A stretch of DNA of 64,000 bases, taken from CAVVFX01 sp963747535. GTDB taxonomy: Bacteria > Acidobacteriota > Terriglobia > Bryobacterales > Bryobacteraceae. Of the stretch, positions 17,308-26,644 are shown piece by piece; positions within the stretch are counted from its first letter, which is position 1; each line of letters starts with the position of its first letter. The notes under the pieces were generated by a model. That model had not been told where the DNA came from, searched no databases, and was given only the letters and a program-made list of their open reading frames with translations. The position numbers and the translations under genes were made by a program. The stretch spans positions 124,001-188,000 of the forward strand of contig CAVVFX010000001.1 in the NCBI GenBank assembly GCA_963747535.1, given 5' to 3'.

Positions 17308-17333
17308 AACCGGTCAGGGTGACCTGACCGGTT
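17308..17333 (-). terminator. Candidate terminator of the BNR-repeat gene
   Basis: Perfect 11-bp inverted repeat AACCGGTCAGG / CCTGACCGGTT with a 4-base loop, 38 bases past the minus-strand stop at 17371. A second small hairpin TGACA/TGTCA (17285-17298) follows. There is no long T run. Confidence 0.5.
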
Positions 17334-17370
17334 TGAAGCTGCGAGGGTTTGCGGAGGGGACTGGAACCGA

Positions 17371-18513
17371 CTATCGTTGTATTCTTACTTCGGAGATTGT
17401 TATCGTCTGGGCGGCCGCGTCCACCGCTACAGCGATCAGCCGGCCATACATGTCTTCCTTAAGATCACTGAGGGAACCCTCTTTATCAATTCCGACGAAG
17501 GACGAGACATCGCTCCACTGAGCGCCATCGCTCACACTCAAGGCGAGGAACGGCTTGATCTGTTCAGAGCCCTTGTCGAATCCACCAGCCAGAACAATAC
17601 CTGATTGCCGCGAGGAAAAAAGGATGTGCTGCACGTAAGGATAGAACCCGCTGCCGTCCGGCTCTTCGATCACCATTTTCCAGCTTCGGCCATTGTCGAC
17701 GCTGCGTAACAGAGCGCCCTCGGCGCCCGCTAAGGCTACTGGCGACCCGGACTTGACCGCAATCCCGTATATCTTGCGATTGGCGATATCGGGGGTCTGA
17801 GCCGGTGCCATGTTGGACTGGAAGAATAACATACTGGGACTGAGGACGCCCCGCGACAGAAAGGCGTTGTCGAGAGGACATTCACCACCCTGGAGCACAC
17901 TGCGACCCGCGATCACGAAGGGGGACGAATAACATAACTGACTCTCGAGTACTCCGGAAAGCGGCATCCATGTCTTCCCTTCGTCGCGCGACACCTGTAG
18001 GTTCGTGCCTCCGCCGGCATTTGCATAGAGCAGGTCGCCCGTCGCGAACAACTGGCTTGCCACCATATATGAGCAGGCCGAATCCACACAGGTCTGCAAC
18101 CCGTCGTCGATGGTCGTGAAAGAACTGCCCTTGTCCTTTGACTGGAACATCGTATGTTCTTCCGACTCGATCGTCGCGGGAGCGGTAAGCACGTACAAAA
18201 CATGATCATAAACATGGGTGTTGCTAATCCCATGGTTGGGACTTTGAAAGATCGGGCTGAAGTCAGATGCGAGTGAGTCGGCTGCCCATACGATGCCGTC
18301 TGGTGAAGATACGTAAACGCGATCCCCATCGAATGCAACCGTGGCCAGCCCTACGTCACCGGCAAGATCCTTGTTGAATGAGAATTGTTTGAGCGGGATC
18401 ACGCTGACGCTGGGCGTCCTGCGTCCCCCGTTCGCGGCTACGTCCGTCTGCGCGCATAAAGAAGCTACACAAACCGCCATAGCGAAAATTTCGAGAGTGA
18501 GGAGTGATTTCAT
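17371..18513 (-). CDS. Secreted BNR/sialidase-fold repeat protein
   Basis: The 380-residue product has a Sec signal (LLTLEIFAMAVCVASLCAQ) and then beta-propeller blades with Asp-box motifs: SKDKGSSF, SRDEGKTW and SVDNGRSW, matching SxDxGxxW. This is the fold shared by sialidases, photosystem II stability factors and many non-enzymatic propellers. No sialidase arginine triad or FRIP motif is visible, so an enzyme call is not justified. GGAAG lies ~8 bases before the ATG. A copy of the shared upstream element lies 103 bases before the start. Confidence 0.75.
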   Translation of the reverse strand: MKSLLTLEIFAMAVCVASLCAQTDVAANGGRRTPSVSVIPLKQFSFNKDLAGDVGLATVAFDGDRVYVSSPDGIVWAADSLASDFSPIFQSPNHGISNTHVYDHVLYVLTAPATIESEEHTMFQSKDKGSSFTTIDDGLQTCVDSACSYMVASQLFATGDLLYANAGGGTNLQVSRDEGKTWMPLSGVLESQLCYSSPFVIAGRSVLQGGECPLDNAFLSRGVLSPSMLFFQSNMAPAQTPDIANRKIYGIAVKSGSPVALAGAEGALLRSVDNGRSWKMVIEEPDGSGFYPYVQHILFSSRQSGIVLAGGFDKGSEQIKPFLALSVSDGAQWSDVSSFVGIDKEGSLSDLKEDMYGRLIAVAVDAAAQTITISEVRIQR

Positions 18514-18616
18514 TGGCTGTCTTCCTTTCTTACCTTTTGCTGTAGCAGCATCGCGCGCGGTTCCGGCGGAACCATTGGTTCTTTCTCGCTGTCCCCGGCT
18601 GATGGCTCATCTCAGA

Positions 18617-18645
18617 GGGGGAGAAATCACGGCAAGAACTAATCA
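18617..18645 (-). promoter_or_regulatory. Shared bipartite element, copy 4 (TGATTA-N18-CCCCC)
   Basis: On the minus strand TGATTA (18645-18640; one mismatch to TGATCA), 18 bases starting GTTCTTGC, then CCCCC (18621-18617), 103 bases before ATG 18513. It lies back to back with copy 5. Confidence 0.45.
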
Positions 18646-18698
18646 TCCATCTCGAGTAATCGGACCGGCCACATGCGACGATTTAGCCGGCCACGGAA

Positions 18699-18726
18699 TG
18701 ATCACTTTTTTGTTCGGCAAGCCCCC
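18699..18726 (+). promoter_or_regulatory. Shared bipartite element, copy 5 (TGATCA-N17-CCCCC)
   Basis: TGATCA (18699-18704), 17 bases starting CTTTTTTG, then CCCCC (18722-18726), 11 bases before ATG 18738. The 12-mer ATGATCACTTTT is identical to that of copy 1. Confidence 0.55.
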
Positions 18727-18737
18727 GATAGTGTGAG

Positions 18738-19013
18738 ATGAAAACGACCAGGTCGATTGTGATGGTCTCATGCATGTTATTGGCGAGTTTAGTAGTCCTC
18801 TTCGCCCAGGCGCCTGAAATCAAGGTCGACTATGGTAAACATCTCCACCTCTGGAGAGCTCAAAAAGGCATACTCAGCGCTTACGAAAACATCAATCAGG
18901 CGCAAGCCTCTGATCCTCTTGCACGGAGTCCTCGCGTTGAGCATGCCCTTAAGCTCCTCATGGAGGCCAATCGCGAGATCAATAAGGCCGCTGTAGAGGC
19001 CGACAAACATTGA
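18738..19013 (+). CDS. Small secreted helical protein, unknown
   Basis: The 91-residue product has a clear signal peptide (SIVMVSCMLLASLVVLFAQ, cleavage after AQA). The mature ~65 residues are predicted helical and charged (LARSPRVEHALKLLMEANREINKAAVEA). I do not recognise a family. It starts close behind a copy of the shared element and has its own stop well before the large FG-GAP gene, so it is probably a real small periplasmic protein. Confidence 0.6.
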   Translation: MKTTRSIVMVSCMLLASLVVLFAQAPEIKVDYGKHLHLWRAQKGILSAYENINQAQASDPLARSPRVEHALKLLMEANREINKAAVEADKH

Positions 19014-19416
19014 CAAGCCGGACAAATTCTCATCACTTTTCGCCGCTACTCTCCCCCGTATGAATGAAGCACTTCACATGAATTGAAAGGAAAGATCATG
19101 TCGAACGCCTAAAAAGGGTAAACAAAAATGACTATGACCAACTTGTTGACGAACTCGTCGAGGATCCTGACGGCTTTAGCGGTTCTGTTGCCGCTTTGGG
19201 CCCGGAATGATCTGAAGACCAACGGTGCATCAGCGCCCTGCCCATCTGAGCCCACCAGCAGGAGTCCACGTTCAATGCCACAACCCGCGCGCCCCTACCG
19301 GCTGTTCAACTCAATCAACAGAACCAATCGAGTCGCCCGCTTTTGTGGAACCAGACAAAAAGAACCGATCACTTTCGCACCCCTCAGAGCCCCCTTAGAG
19401 AACGGAGGCACATTCA
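19014..19416 (+). other. Leader region of the FG-GAP gene with short frames
   Basis: About 400 bases containing copy 6 of the shared element, two very short frames (from 19060 and 19099) and a 109-codon frame from ATG 19128 that overlaps the FG-GAP gene start. The latter opens with a signal-like stretch (LTALAVLLPLWA) but then turns compositionally odd and has no family resemblance. It could be a decayed small secreted gene; support is weak. Confidence 0.35.
19030..19057 (+). promoter_or_regulatory. Shared bipartite element, copy 6 (TCATCA-N17-CCCCC)
   Basis: TCATCA (19030-19035; one mismatch), 17 bases starting CTTTTCGC, then CCCCC (19053-19057). The next long gene starts at 19417 and a short frame at 19128, so the leader is long if this drives the FG-GAP gene. 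Confidence 0.45.
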
Positions 19417-22400
19417 ATGAGACAATCGACAGTATTCAATACACCAACGAAGCGTGAACCGATTCGCGTATCCGCTTTCGGCCTGATCTTTCTAGCCGGA
19501 GGGTTTCTATTCACCACCACGCTAAGCGCCCAGTCGGGCCCGCGTCCGGGAGCTAACAATCCGGCCGGGTCTCCAAATAAGCTGACATTATTCCCCGACG
19601 AGTCAGTCTTCTCTTTTTCTCCCGACGGCAATGGCGCCGCGAAGGACATCGTCACACGATTCTATAGAACCGGCAATAGCGGCGCCCAACTGAGCCTGGA
19701 GGATGTCAGCTCCCTCAACGTTTCCAACAATCGCACCGCGATCGCAGCGGCATCCGGCCGTATCTTCGACCCCGGACGCGCCTCTGTCGTGTCAGTCCAG
19801 CGGACGCCCGCAACCTCGCAACTCCAAATGACGGTATACGATAACTACAACTCCGTGACTCCCATGATCGTCGGCAACGATTTAGCCGACAGGACTGGTT
19901 CTTCCACTGCTGACCAGGTTACCGTAGCGACCGGTGATCTCGATAAGGCTCTTGACTCGAACTACAACTACCACGACGAGGTCGCCGTAGTCTATCAATC
20001 CCAAGCCAGCCCTCCGAACCAGATAAAGGTGACGGTTTTCAATTTCGCAAACTGGACTTCGGGGAATCAGCAAGTGCCGCAAGCAACCATCAGACCGTCG
20101 AGTAATTGGGGCGTTTTTCTGGGCGGCCCGGACGTGTCGGTGGGGGCCGCGATTGGCGATTTCGAAGGTGATGGCAGAAATGAGCTGGTTGTTGGATGGG
20201 TCTCGCCCGGCGCTCTGTGCTTTTCGTGGTTTCGCTATACATCCGACGGGCACGGAGGCGGATCCTTACAGACCATAGCCAACAATGCCTGCGAGGCGAA
20301 CCCCAGTATCAAGGGGACCCTATCCCTTCAGGCCGGTGATTTTAATGGCGATGGAAAAGACGAACTGGCGGTCGGTTATATGCTTGGCAATACCCCGACA
20401 CTGGAGGTTCGTTCGCCTCGTGGACTTGTCTTCCAGCGTGACGGCGGAGTCTCGTTGCCCAATGTCCCTTCGGGAGGGGTAGTTAAGATTCAGGTTGCGG
20501 CCGGCCAGTTTATTTACAATCCCAGTACGAACCCTTCTATTAAATTCGGGCAGGAACAGCTGGCAGTTGCCTGGAACGATTCCGCCAGCGAGGCAGTCGA
20601 TATTCAGTTATACTCCGTGTCCTCCGACCTCAGGACTTTTACGCGGATCGGAAACACAGCATACGCCAAGGCATCTCCGGAATGGTTTGGCGTTCCCAGT
20701 TATCTCTTCTCCCTGGCTGCCGGCGGGTTTGCCGGAACCAATGGCCCGGGGCCGACTGCCTCGCTGGCGCTAAGTGTCTGGACCCAGAACACCGTGACGT
20801 CCGGTGTCTATTGGATTCGCACGATCGCCGCCGATTCCTCCGGACTTACGTTTAAGGGTCTGCGTACCTTCGCAACCGGAGACGTAGATTACTACTACCG
20901 CGTCCCGGTGGTCGCGGTGGATTGGGACGGCAAATCGGTGTTTCTCGGGGCGCCGGCGCACATCACGCTGCAAAACGCGGTGTCGACCGATTACATCGTG
21001 GAAGAACCGCCGAAGCACTCCTTCTGGGACGGTACCAAGATTGCCAATGTCAGCAATTTCGCCGACAATAACGTTTCCTTCTCCTATACGGCCGGCCAGA
21101 CCGATTCCAGCACGAGCCAGGACCAAGCCACCTGGTCGAACGGCACGTCAACCTCTCTCTCGGCGGGAGCCACGTTCGGGTATAGCAAGAACTTTCTTTT
21201 GGGATCGGCCAGCGCGCAAGCCAGTGTCGATATCACGAAGAAGGGCAGCTCTGTTTATAACGAGGACAAGAATAGCTATAACTCGCAATACGGATCCCGG
21301 ACATTCGCAATCACGTCTAGGACCGACCATGACGATTACCTGTATGGCCGCCTGCAGACGACCGATATCTGGCGGTTTCGTATATATGCAATCAGTCAGT
21401 CAACCCCCCAATTGAATAACTTCTACGAAGTCGTCTTTCCCGGACCGGTCGTTCGTTACAATGGCGGTGGCTTGGGATTCGATTGGTATCAGCCGGTTCA
21501 CGAGAATGGCAACATATTGACTTACCCTCAGTGGTTGGGTACCGCCTCCAACAATCCTGTTGATTTAGGATCTTTTGCCGACTCGAACGGAAACTCAATC
21601 ACAGCGCCTCTGGTTTCGTCGAGCCAATGGGCATTTGATGGGACCAGCGGCACGCAGACATTGAGCCTCAGCAACGCGGGCGGAAGCGGACACAGCATCA
21701 CGTACGGTCATGATCTGGCCAGCAGCCTGGATATCAATACCTCCATCCAGGTATCAGCCGAGATCGGAGGCTTCACTGGTGAGGTGCGCACGTCGGGCTC
21801 AGTCGAGTTCTCGAACAACTCCAGTTGGTCCAACACGAAAACCAGCGACACTACGACTACCACCGAGACGACCGCCACTTTGAACAGGAAGGCCGGGAAT
21901 TCCAGCCAGGCGTACCAGTTTTACCCGCTTGTCTATATCACGAAGGACGGCACGTTCAAGATGAGCTTCGACGTAAACAACCCGGCCTCTACGTCAAACA
22001 GCGGCTCCAGTTACTGGTCCGCCATCTACGGACACACTCCTGACCCGGCGTTGAATCTGCCGTATCGATTCACTCCTGGATCTTCATCCGGATGGCTGCC
22101 AAACGATGTCTCCAAACGGAAGCAATTGCGCGGATTGTTTTTCCGCAAGACCAGCCTGAATTCAATGACCAGTAGCTACGATCTGCTGCGCAACGCTGCC
22201 GTGGATGGCGACCAGGTGCGCATTGAGCTCCGTGTCTACAACGAAAGCACGGGGCAAGGGGCTGACAATATAACCGTTTCGTTCCAGAAGATCGCTTATG
22301 ACAGCAGCAAAGACAATGAGATCTGCACTACGCCGATCAATGCTGGCGTTTCCGGCGGCCAGCTTTGTCCGGCCTCCGCGCGTACCGATATCGGCCAGAC

Positions 22401-23283
22401 CACGCTCGCTCACTTGGATCCTCTGCAATTCACTTGTGTCACGGGTATAGACGATCCCGGGACAACGGGCTGCGCCAACACTCCGGTATTCATCAACTGG
22501 AACACGACCGGCTCGGGCCCCGCAACCGCCGGCGCCACAGGTGAGTACCGCATCTATGTGGTTCTTCAGCCGTCGAATCCGAGTGAGCTCTACGGGTTGG
22601 ACGGAACACCGGTGGCCATCCAGAGCATTACGAACGGGAGCCCGATCATGGTGACGACGGCCGGTCCACACGGACTTCATACTGGGGATTACATCACTCT
22701 CGGAGCTCCCGGCCTCCATTTCCCGCAAACCACGCGCAATATCTTCCAGGTGACTTATGTGAACGATACGACGGTCAACCTAAATGGAACCACCGATGTG
22801 CCCGGGAGTTACCTGGGCGGCGGCACGGTTACCCTTCTGAATCCGGGAGAGAATGACGAAGGTTATTACCGGTTTGAGGTTCAAAACAAGCCTGCTCAGA
22901 ATCCCACGCCGAGTGCGGGCCCCAGTGACTCTCTCGCCCAGGATTCACTTCAAGCCCTCGATCCGAGGACCGGCGAGCTGATCAGCGGCAATAGCCTGAT
23001 CGGAAATGCCCTGGTTGTAAATCTGAACCAGCCGATGCAGATTCGTATCGGAGTGTTCAGTTCGGCGCCCCATCCCGATGGAGAAACGCTGCTCCTGTTT
23101 GATGGCAATCCCGCCAACGGCGCCCCGGCAATTGCAAGCCAGCTTGTACATCCCGGTGACAATAACGGCCAGGGAGCTTACGCCTGGTTCGACTGGACGC
23201 CCGCGACGCCAGGAACGCATAACCTCTATACTCAGCTGCTGTCCGGCCAAGGCACATCAATGCTGCCGGTCCTGGTGAAGTAG
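19417..23283 (+). CDS. Large secreted FG-GAP/VCBS-repeat protein
   Basis: The 1288-residue product has a signal peptide (LIFLAGGFLFTTTLSAQ). FG-GAP repeats with calcium-loop motifs appear near residues 245-260 (AAIGDFEGDGRNELVVGW) and 305-320 (LQAGDFNGDGKDELAVGY), as in integrin-like propellers. The middle (~530-900) is rich in Ser, Thr, Asn and aromatic residues, like an extracellular adhesin or pore-like beta domain (GATFGYSKNFLLGSASAQAS). The last ~120 residues form an Ig/CARDB-like domain (PADGxAxxDWTPxxPGTHxLY pattern in AYAWFDWTPATPGTHNLYTQ). No enzyme motif is seen. GGAGG lies 8 bases before ATG 19417. A surface-binding role is an inference. Confidence 0.8.
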   Translation: MRQSTVFNTPTKREPIRVSAFGLIFLAGGFLFTTTLSAQSGPRPGANNPAGSPNKLTLFPDESVFSFSPDGNGAAKDIVTRFYRTGNSGAQLSLEDVSSLNVSNNRTAIAAASGRIFDPGRASVVSVQRTPATSQLQMTVYDNYNSVTPMIVGNDLADRTGSSTADQVTVATGDLDKALDSNYNYHDEVAVVYQSQASPPNQIKVTVFNFANWTSGNQQVPQATIRPSSNWGVFLGGPDVSVGAAIGDFEGDGRNELVVGWVSPGALCFSWFRYTSDGHGGGSLQTIANNACEANPSIKGTLSLQAGDFNGDGKDELAVGYMLGNTPTLEVRSPRGLVFQRDGGVSLPNVPSGGVVKIQVAAGQFIYNPSTNPSIKFGQEQLAVAWNDSASEAVDIQLYSVSSDLRTFTRIGNTAYAKASPEWFGVPSYLFSLAAGGFAGTNGPGPTASLALSVWTQNTVTSGVYWIRTIAADSSGLTFKGLRTFATGDVDYYYRVPVVAVDWDGKSVFLGAPAHITLQNAVSTDYIVEEPPKHSFWDGTKIANVSNFADNNVSFSYTAGQTDSSTSQDQATWSNGTSTSLSAGATFGYSKNFLLGSASAQASVDITKKGSSVYNEDKNSYNSQYGSRTFAITSRTDHDDYLYGRLQTTDIWRFRIYAISQSTPQLNNFYEVVFPGPVVRYNGGGLGFDWYQPVHENGNILTYPQWLGTASNNPVDLGSFADSNGNSITAPLVSSSQWAFDGTSGTQTLSLSNAGGSGHSITYGHDLASSLDINTSIQVSAEIGGFTGEVRTSGSVEFSNNSSWSNTKTSDTTTTTETTATLNRKAGNSSQAYQFYPLVYITKDGTFKMSFDVNNPASTSNSGSSYWSAIYGHTPDPALNLPYRFTPGSSSGWLPNDVSKRKQLRGLFFRKTSLNSMTSSYDLLRNAAVDGDQVRIELRVYNESTGQGADNITVSFQKIAYDSSKDNEICTTPINAGVSGGQLCPASARTDIGQTTLAHLDPLQFTCVTGIDDPGTTGCANTPVFINWNTTGSGPATAGATGEYRIYVVLQPSNPSELYGLDGTPVAIQSITNGSPIMVTTAGPHGLHTGDYITLGAPGLHFPQTTRNIFQVTYVNDTTVNLNGTTDVPGSYLGGGTVTLLNPGENDEGYYRFEVQNKPAQNPTPSAGPSDSLAQDSLQALDPRTGELISGNSLIGNALVVNLNQPMQIRIGVFSSAPHPDGETLLLFDGNPANGAPAIASQLVHPGDNNGQGAYAWFDWTPATPGTHNLYTQLLSGQGTSMLPVLVK

Positions 23284-23299
23284 GTAGTTGCCGCTGACG

Positions 23300-23328
23300 C
23301 GGCCGGGCGCCTGCCTCCCGCCCGGCCG
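23300..23328 (+). terminator. Strong hairpin after the FG-GAP gene
   Basis: Perfect 10-bp GC-rich inverted repeat CGGCCGGGCG / CGCCCGGCCG with a 9-base loop, 16 bases after the stop. TAAGCCACAATCTTTT follows, so the T run is displaced; still the best terminator candidate in the window. Confidence 0.55.
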
Positions 23329-23353
23329 TAAGCCACAATCTTTTCCCAAAAGC

Positions 23354-23381
23354 TGATCAGTTTCAGGACATCCGTCCCCCC
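23354..23381 (+). promoter_or_regulatory. Shared bipartite element, copy 7 (TGATCA-N16-CCCCCC)
   Basis: TGATCA (23354-23359), 16 bases starting GTTTCAGG, then six Cs (23376-23381), 34 bases before the serine hydrolase ATG 23416. Confidence 0.5.
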
Positions 23382-23415
23382 TACTCAGTGATTTCAAAAG
23401 GAGAGATATAACAAA

Positions 23416-25377
23416 ATGTGCAACACGAAAAGTAATGCTCCATTTTTGCCGGCAGTTGTTCTGACGACGTTTCTATCGGCGGCGTTTGCGCAGACGGGTA
23501 CACCCGGAATCCCGATAGTGGATCAATTCATGGCCGGCGTGATGAACACCTACGGAGTGCTGGGCGCGTCCGTAGCGATTACTCACAACGGCCAGTTGAT
23601 CTTGGCACGCGGTTACGGGCTCATGGATCAGGCGAACAACGTTCCCACGCAGCCCGATACGCTCTATCGCATCGCCAGTTGCTCAAAGACGATCACGGCG
23701 GTGGCGATCATGCACCTGGTCGAACAGGGAAAACTCGATCTCGATCAGCCCGCTTTCGCGGTCGTGCCGGATCTGCAGGCGCCCGGCGGGCAGGACAAGG
23801 ATCCGCGACTCGCCACCATCACCATTCGCGAGTTGCTGGAACATTCCGGCGGCTGGAATCCCAATTTGGCGGGTTTCGATCCTGTCGACAATCAAGTCTC
23901 GATCGCCGGCGCGCTTGGTGTGCCGTCGCCGGCATCGTCCGACAACATGGTCCGGTATATGCGCGGCCAGGATCTGCAATACAATCCCGGTGAGGATTAC
24001 AACTATTACGACTTCGGCTATGACCTGTTGGCCCGCATCATCGACCGGGTCAGCGGGATGAGCTACGAGCAATACGTCCGGACCAATGTTTTCGCTCCCA
24101 TGGGCATCACCAACGCGCGCATCGCTCAGACCCTGGTCCAAGGTCAATTGCCGGGAGAAACAAACTACTACGCTAGCGGCAAGCAACCCAACATCTTTCC
24201 CAATGCCACTCCGAAGAATGTTTCCCCACCCTATGGCGTCTGGTACATGGAGGGTTTCGATGGCGATGGCGGCTGGGTAATCAGCGCCATTGACTATGCG
24301 AAATTCATCAACGCCATCGACGGACAGCGTGGCAATCGATTCTTGAGCCCATCGACTGTTGCCACCATGACCGCTCGTCCCAACATTCCCTACTGGGTCG
24401 GCCAACCAGACTACTATGCGCTAGGAATGGTCGTCCAACCGACTGCCAACGGCCAGCTTTGGTGGCACACCGGAGCCATCAACGGAACTTTTACTTACTA
24501 CTTCCGCACCGACAACGGTTTTGTGTGGACCGTTTTTATGAACGCGGAAGACCGCGAAAGCGCGCTGCAGAATGCGGTGATTAATTGGATCAACAACCTG
24601 ATGAGCCAGGTAACCGCTTGGCCGGCCACCGACTACTTCGTCAACTATCCCGATGCGGATCCCACGCAGGCTGCCTTGCAACCCGCGATCAATACCAGTG
24701 AAGGAGTTCGCAATGCCGCTACCTTCGACCGCGGCATCGTCCCCGGTTCATGGGCCACCTTGTTAGGCGTGAATCTTTCCCGGACAACGCGCGGTTGGAC
24801 GGACTCGGATTTCGTGAACGGCGCGCTTCCGACTTCGCTCGACGGAGTCAGCGTGATGATCGATGGCAAGCGCGCGGCCGTGTCCTATATCAGCCCGACA
24901 CAGATTAACGCACAGGTCCCAGACAACGTGAAGCCCGGCTGGGTGACGGTCCAGGTAACCACAGCGGGCGTCAACACCAGCAAAGTTCTCACCTGGACCA
25001 CCAACAATAATCCGGGTGCGTTCACCTACTCGCAGAACGGGATCACGTACGCTGTCGCAACCCGCGCCGACGGCTCGCAGGTGAATCCGGCTGCACCGGC
25101 ACAACCCGGCGACGTCATCTCGCTCTACGCTACCGGCCTGGAGGTGACGCATTCCGGGGTAGTTTCGCCGGCGCAACCGGACCTCAGCACGGTCGGGGTT
25201 ACCATCGGCGGCCAACCGGCCACCGTGCAATACGCGGGCCTGGTCGCGGCCGGATTATTCCAGATCAACGTCGTCGTCCCCGCGGTGGCCGCCGGCAAAC
25301 AGCCCCTCTACATTGATTCAAGCTACATACCGTCACCTGCGGGCGTTGCGCTGCCGGTTGCAGCGAGCACGAGGTGA
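23416..25377 (+). CDS. Secreted serine hydrolase (beta-lactamase family) with Solibacter C-terminal domain
   Basis: The 653-residue product has a signal peptide (PAVVLTTFLSAAFAQ). Residues ~30-390 form a class C beta-lactamase/DD-peptidase-like domain: SxxK at Ser88-Lys91 (ASCSKTITAV), a Tyr motif in YNYYDFGYDLL, and the HxG motif WWHTGAINGTF. Such proteins are esterases, DD-peptidases or lactamases; the substrate cannot be read from sequence. Residues ~430-650 match the Solibacter-type C-terminal domain (TIGR03437 pattern): NAATFDRGIVPGSWATLLGV, GVSVMIDGKRAAVSYISPTQ-INAQVP, then NPAAPAQPGDVISLYATGLE and GGQPATVQYAGL. AAGGAG precedes the start. A truncated paralogue lies at 14285-14634. Confidence 0.88.
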   Translation: MCNTKSNAPFLPAVVLTTFLSAAFAQTGTPGIPIVDQFMAGVMNTYGVLGASVAITHNGQLILARGYGLMDQANNVPTQPDTLYRIASCSKTITAVAIMHLVEQGKLDLDQPAFAVVPDLQAPGGQDKDPRLATITIRELLEHSGGWNPNLAGFDPVDNQVSIAGALGVPSPASSDNMVRYMRGQDLQYNPGEDYNYYDFGYDLLARIIDRVSGMSYEQYVRTNVFAPMGITNARIAQTLVQGQLPGETNYYASGKQPNIFPNATPKNVSPPYGVWYMEGFDGDGGWVISAIDYAKFINAIDGQRGNRFLSPSTVATMTARPNIPYWVGQPDYYALGMVVQPTANGQLWWHTGAINGTFTYYFRTDNGFVWTVFMNAEDRESALQNAVINWINNLMSQVTAWPATDYFVNYPDADPTQAALQPAINTSEGVRNAATFDRGIVPGSWATLLGVNLSRTTRGWTDSDFVNGALPTSLDGVSVMIDGKRAAVSYISPTQINAQVPDNVKPGWVTVQVTTAGVNTSKVLTWTTNNNPGAFTYSQNGITYAVATRADGSQVNPAAPAQPGDVISLYATGLEVTHSGVVSPAQPDLSTVGVTIGGQPATVQYAGLVAAGLFQINVVVPAVAAGKQPLYIDSSYIPSPAGVALPVAASTR

Positions 25378-25401
25378 ACACTTCCATGAAATCACCTCTG
25401 A

Positions 25402-26410
25402 TCATTGGCACGATCGACCTCCGTCTCCCGAGTATCCGCGAAAAATATCGAGTGTTGAAAATTCCACGGTGGTGATGAAGCCGATCGACGCCGTCACTTT
25501 GCGGATCAGATCGTTGTTCGTGTCTGCGATGTAGAGGTTTCCCGAACTATCCACGGTCACACCACCCAGGAGATTGAGATAGGCACCCGTAGCCGCTCTC
25601 CCGTCGCCCAGGATGGGGAAGGGGCCGCCACCGGACACCGTCGTGATGACACCGGAAGCAAGGGATATCTTCCGGATCAGACTGTCGTATGCGTCCGCGA
25701 TGTATAGATTGCCGGAGCCATCGAGCACAACGCCGCTCGGGTCATCGAGTTCGGCGCTGATAGCCGGACCACCGTCGCCCAGACTTCTTGTACCGCGCCC
25801 AGCAATAGTGGTGATGATACCAGTGGTGAGGTTGACCTGGTAGATCAGACGGTTGTAGGTGTCGGCGATGTAGAGGTTTCCGGACCCGTCCGACTCTCCG
25901 CCCAACGGGCCGTTCATTTGGGTGAACACTGCGACCGCCGTCTCCCGACGAACTCACGCTCTGTCCGTTCCCGGCGACGGTTGGGACGATGCCGGTCGCC
26001 GCTGCTACTTCGGGGATCCTGAAGTTCTCGGCGCCCTATAAATAGATTGCCGGGTCCGTCCACCGCAATGCTACTAAGGTCAAGAACCCTGCGCTCGTAA
26101 CCGGACCGCCGTCCCCTGAAAAGTTGACGGGGACACCACCCGTTACCGTGGTGATGATGCCAGTCGCCGCGTTCACCTCACGAGCGCGGACGGCATCCAG
26201 GATGAAAATGTTATCAACGGCATCGGCGGCAAGTTGGAATGGAAAGAAAAGTTGTGCACTGGATGCCAAGGTTCGCGTGGTCAATTCGGGAACGACGGCG
26301 ACGGCGAGGTCAAGTATGGTTACTTCGAGAGAAGCCAGTTCGATCTATCGCGAGAGACCTGCTCCGGCGAAGGCAACCGACAGCAAGCCCGCCATAGCGC
26401 GTGTGCTACC
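25402..26410 (-). pseudogene. NHL-repeat protein remnant, several frameshifts
   Basis: On the minus strand successive pieces in different frames show NHL-repeat blades: DNIFILDAVRAREVNAATGI, then GSGNLYIADTYNRLIYQVN, ITTIAGRGTRSLGDGGPA, SGNLYIADAYDSLIRKIS and SSGNLYIADTNNDLIRKV. At least three shifts break the frame. A short signal-like start (MAGLLSVAFAGAG) near 26390 may be the original N-terminus. NHL propellers of this type are secreted in Acidobacteria. The gene is dead as it stands. Confidence 0.65.
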
Positions 26411-26419
26411 TTTAGCGCC

Positions 26420-26644
26420 CGAGATTATCGGAGGCTTGGCCGCCCACGCTGGCCCTAGTTCGGCTGCGAGCGAGTATTCGCGCTCCAGGCGTTTCAGACT
26501 CTGGGGCAACGGTTGTTCCGCGGTAGGAGCGACCGCCAGAAGGGGCATTGGATTGCTGGGCTGCCGGGCTCGGTAAAGCGTGAGTTCCGCTCTATTGCGA
26601 ATTGGCTCCAACACGTACTCGGATGCGGCTGCCATTGACAGCAT
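26420..26644 (-). pseudogene. N-terminal fragment of a multi-sensor Ser/Thr-His kinase
   Basis: A minus-strand frame reads SEYVLEPIRNRAELTLYRAR, then PLLAVAPTAEQPLPQSLKRL and EREYSLAAELGPAWAAKP. This is the N-terminal signature of the very large kinase/AAA/GAF/histidine-kinase proteins of soil bacteria. Only ~70 residues remain before the sequence runs into the NHL remnant. Confidence 0.45.

Larger units (their letters stand above)
16746..17370. other. Intergenic stretch between convergent units
   Basis: About 620 bases with no gene I can support. Frames on both strands lack motifs. It contains two strong hairpins, listed separately, as expected between a plus-strand and a minus-strand unit that converge here. 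Confidence 0.5.

Noticed and set aside
17371..18513. Sialidase
   Set aside because: Asp boxes are present, but no catalytic arginine triad or FRIP motif is visible, so only the fold is claimed.
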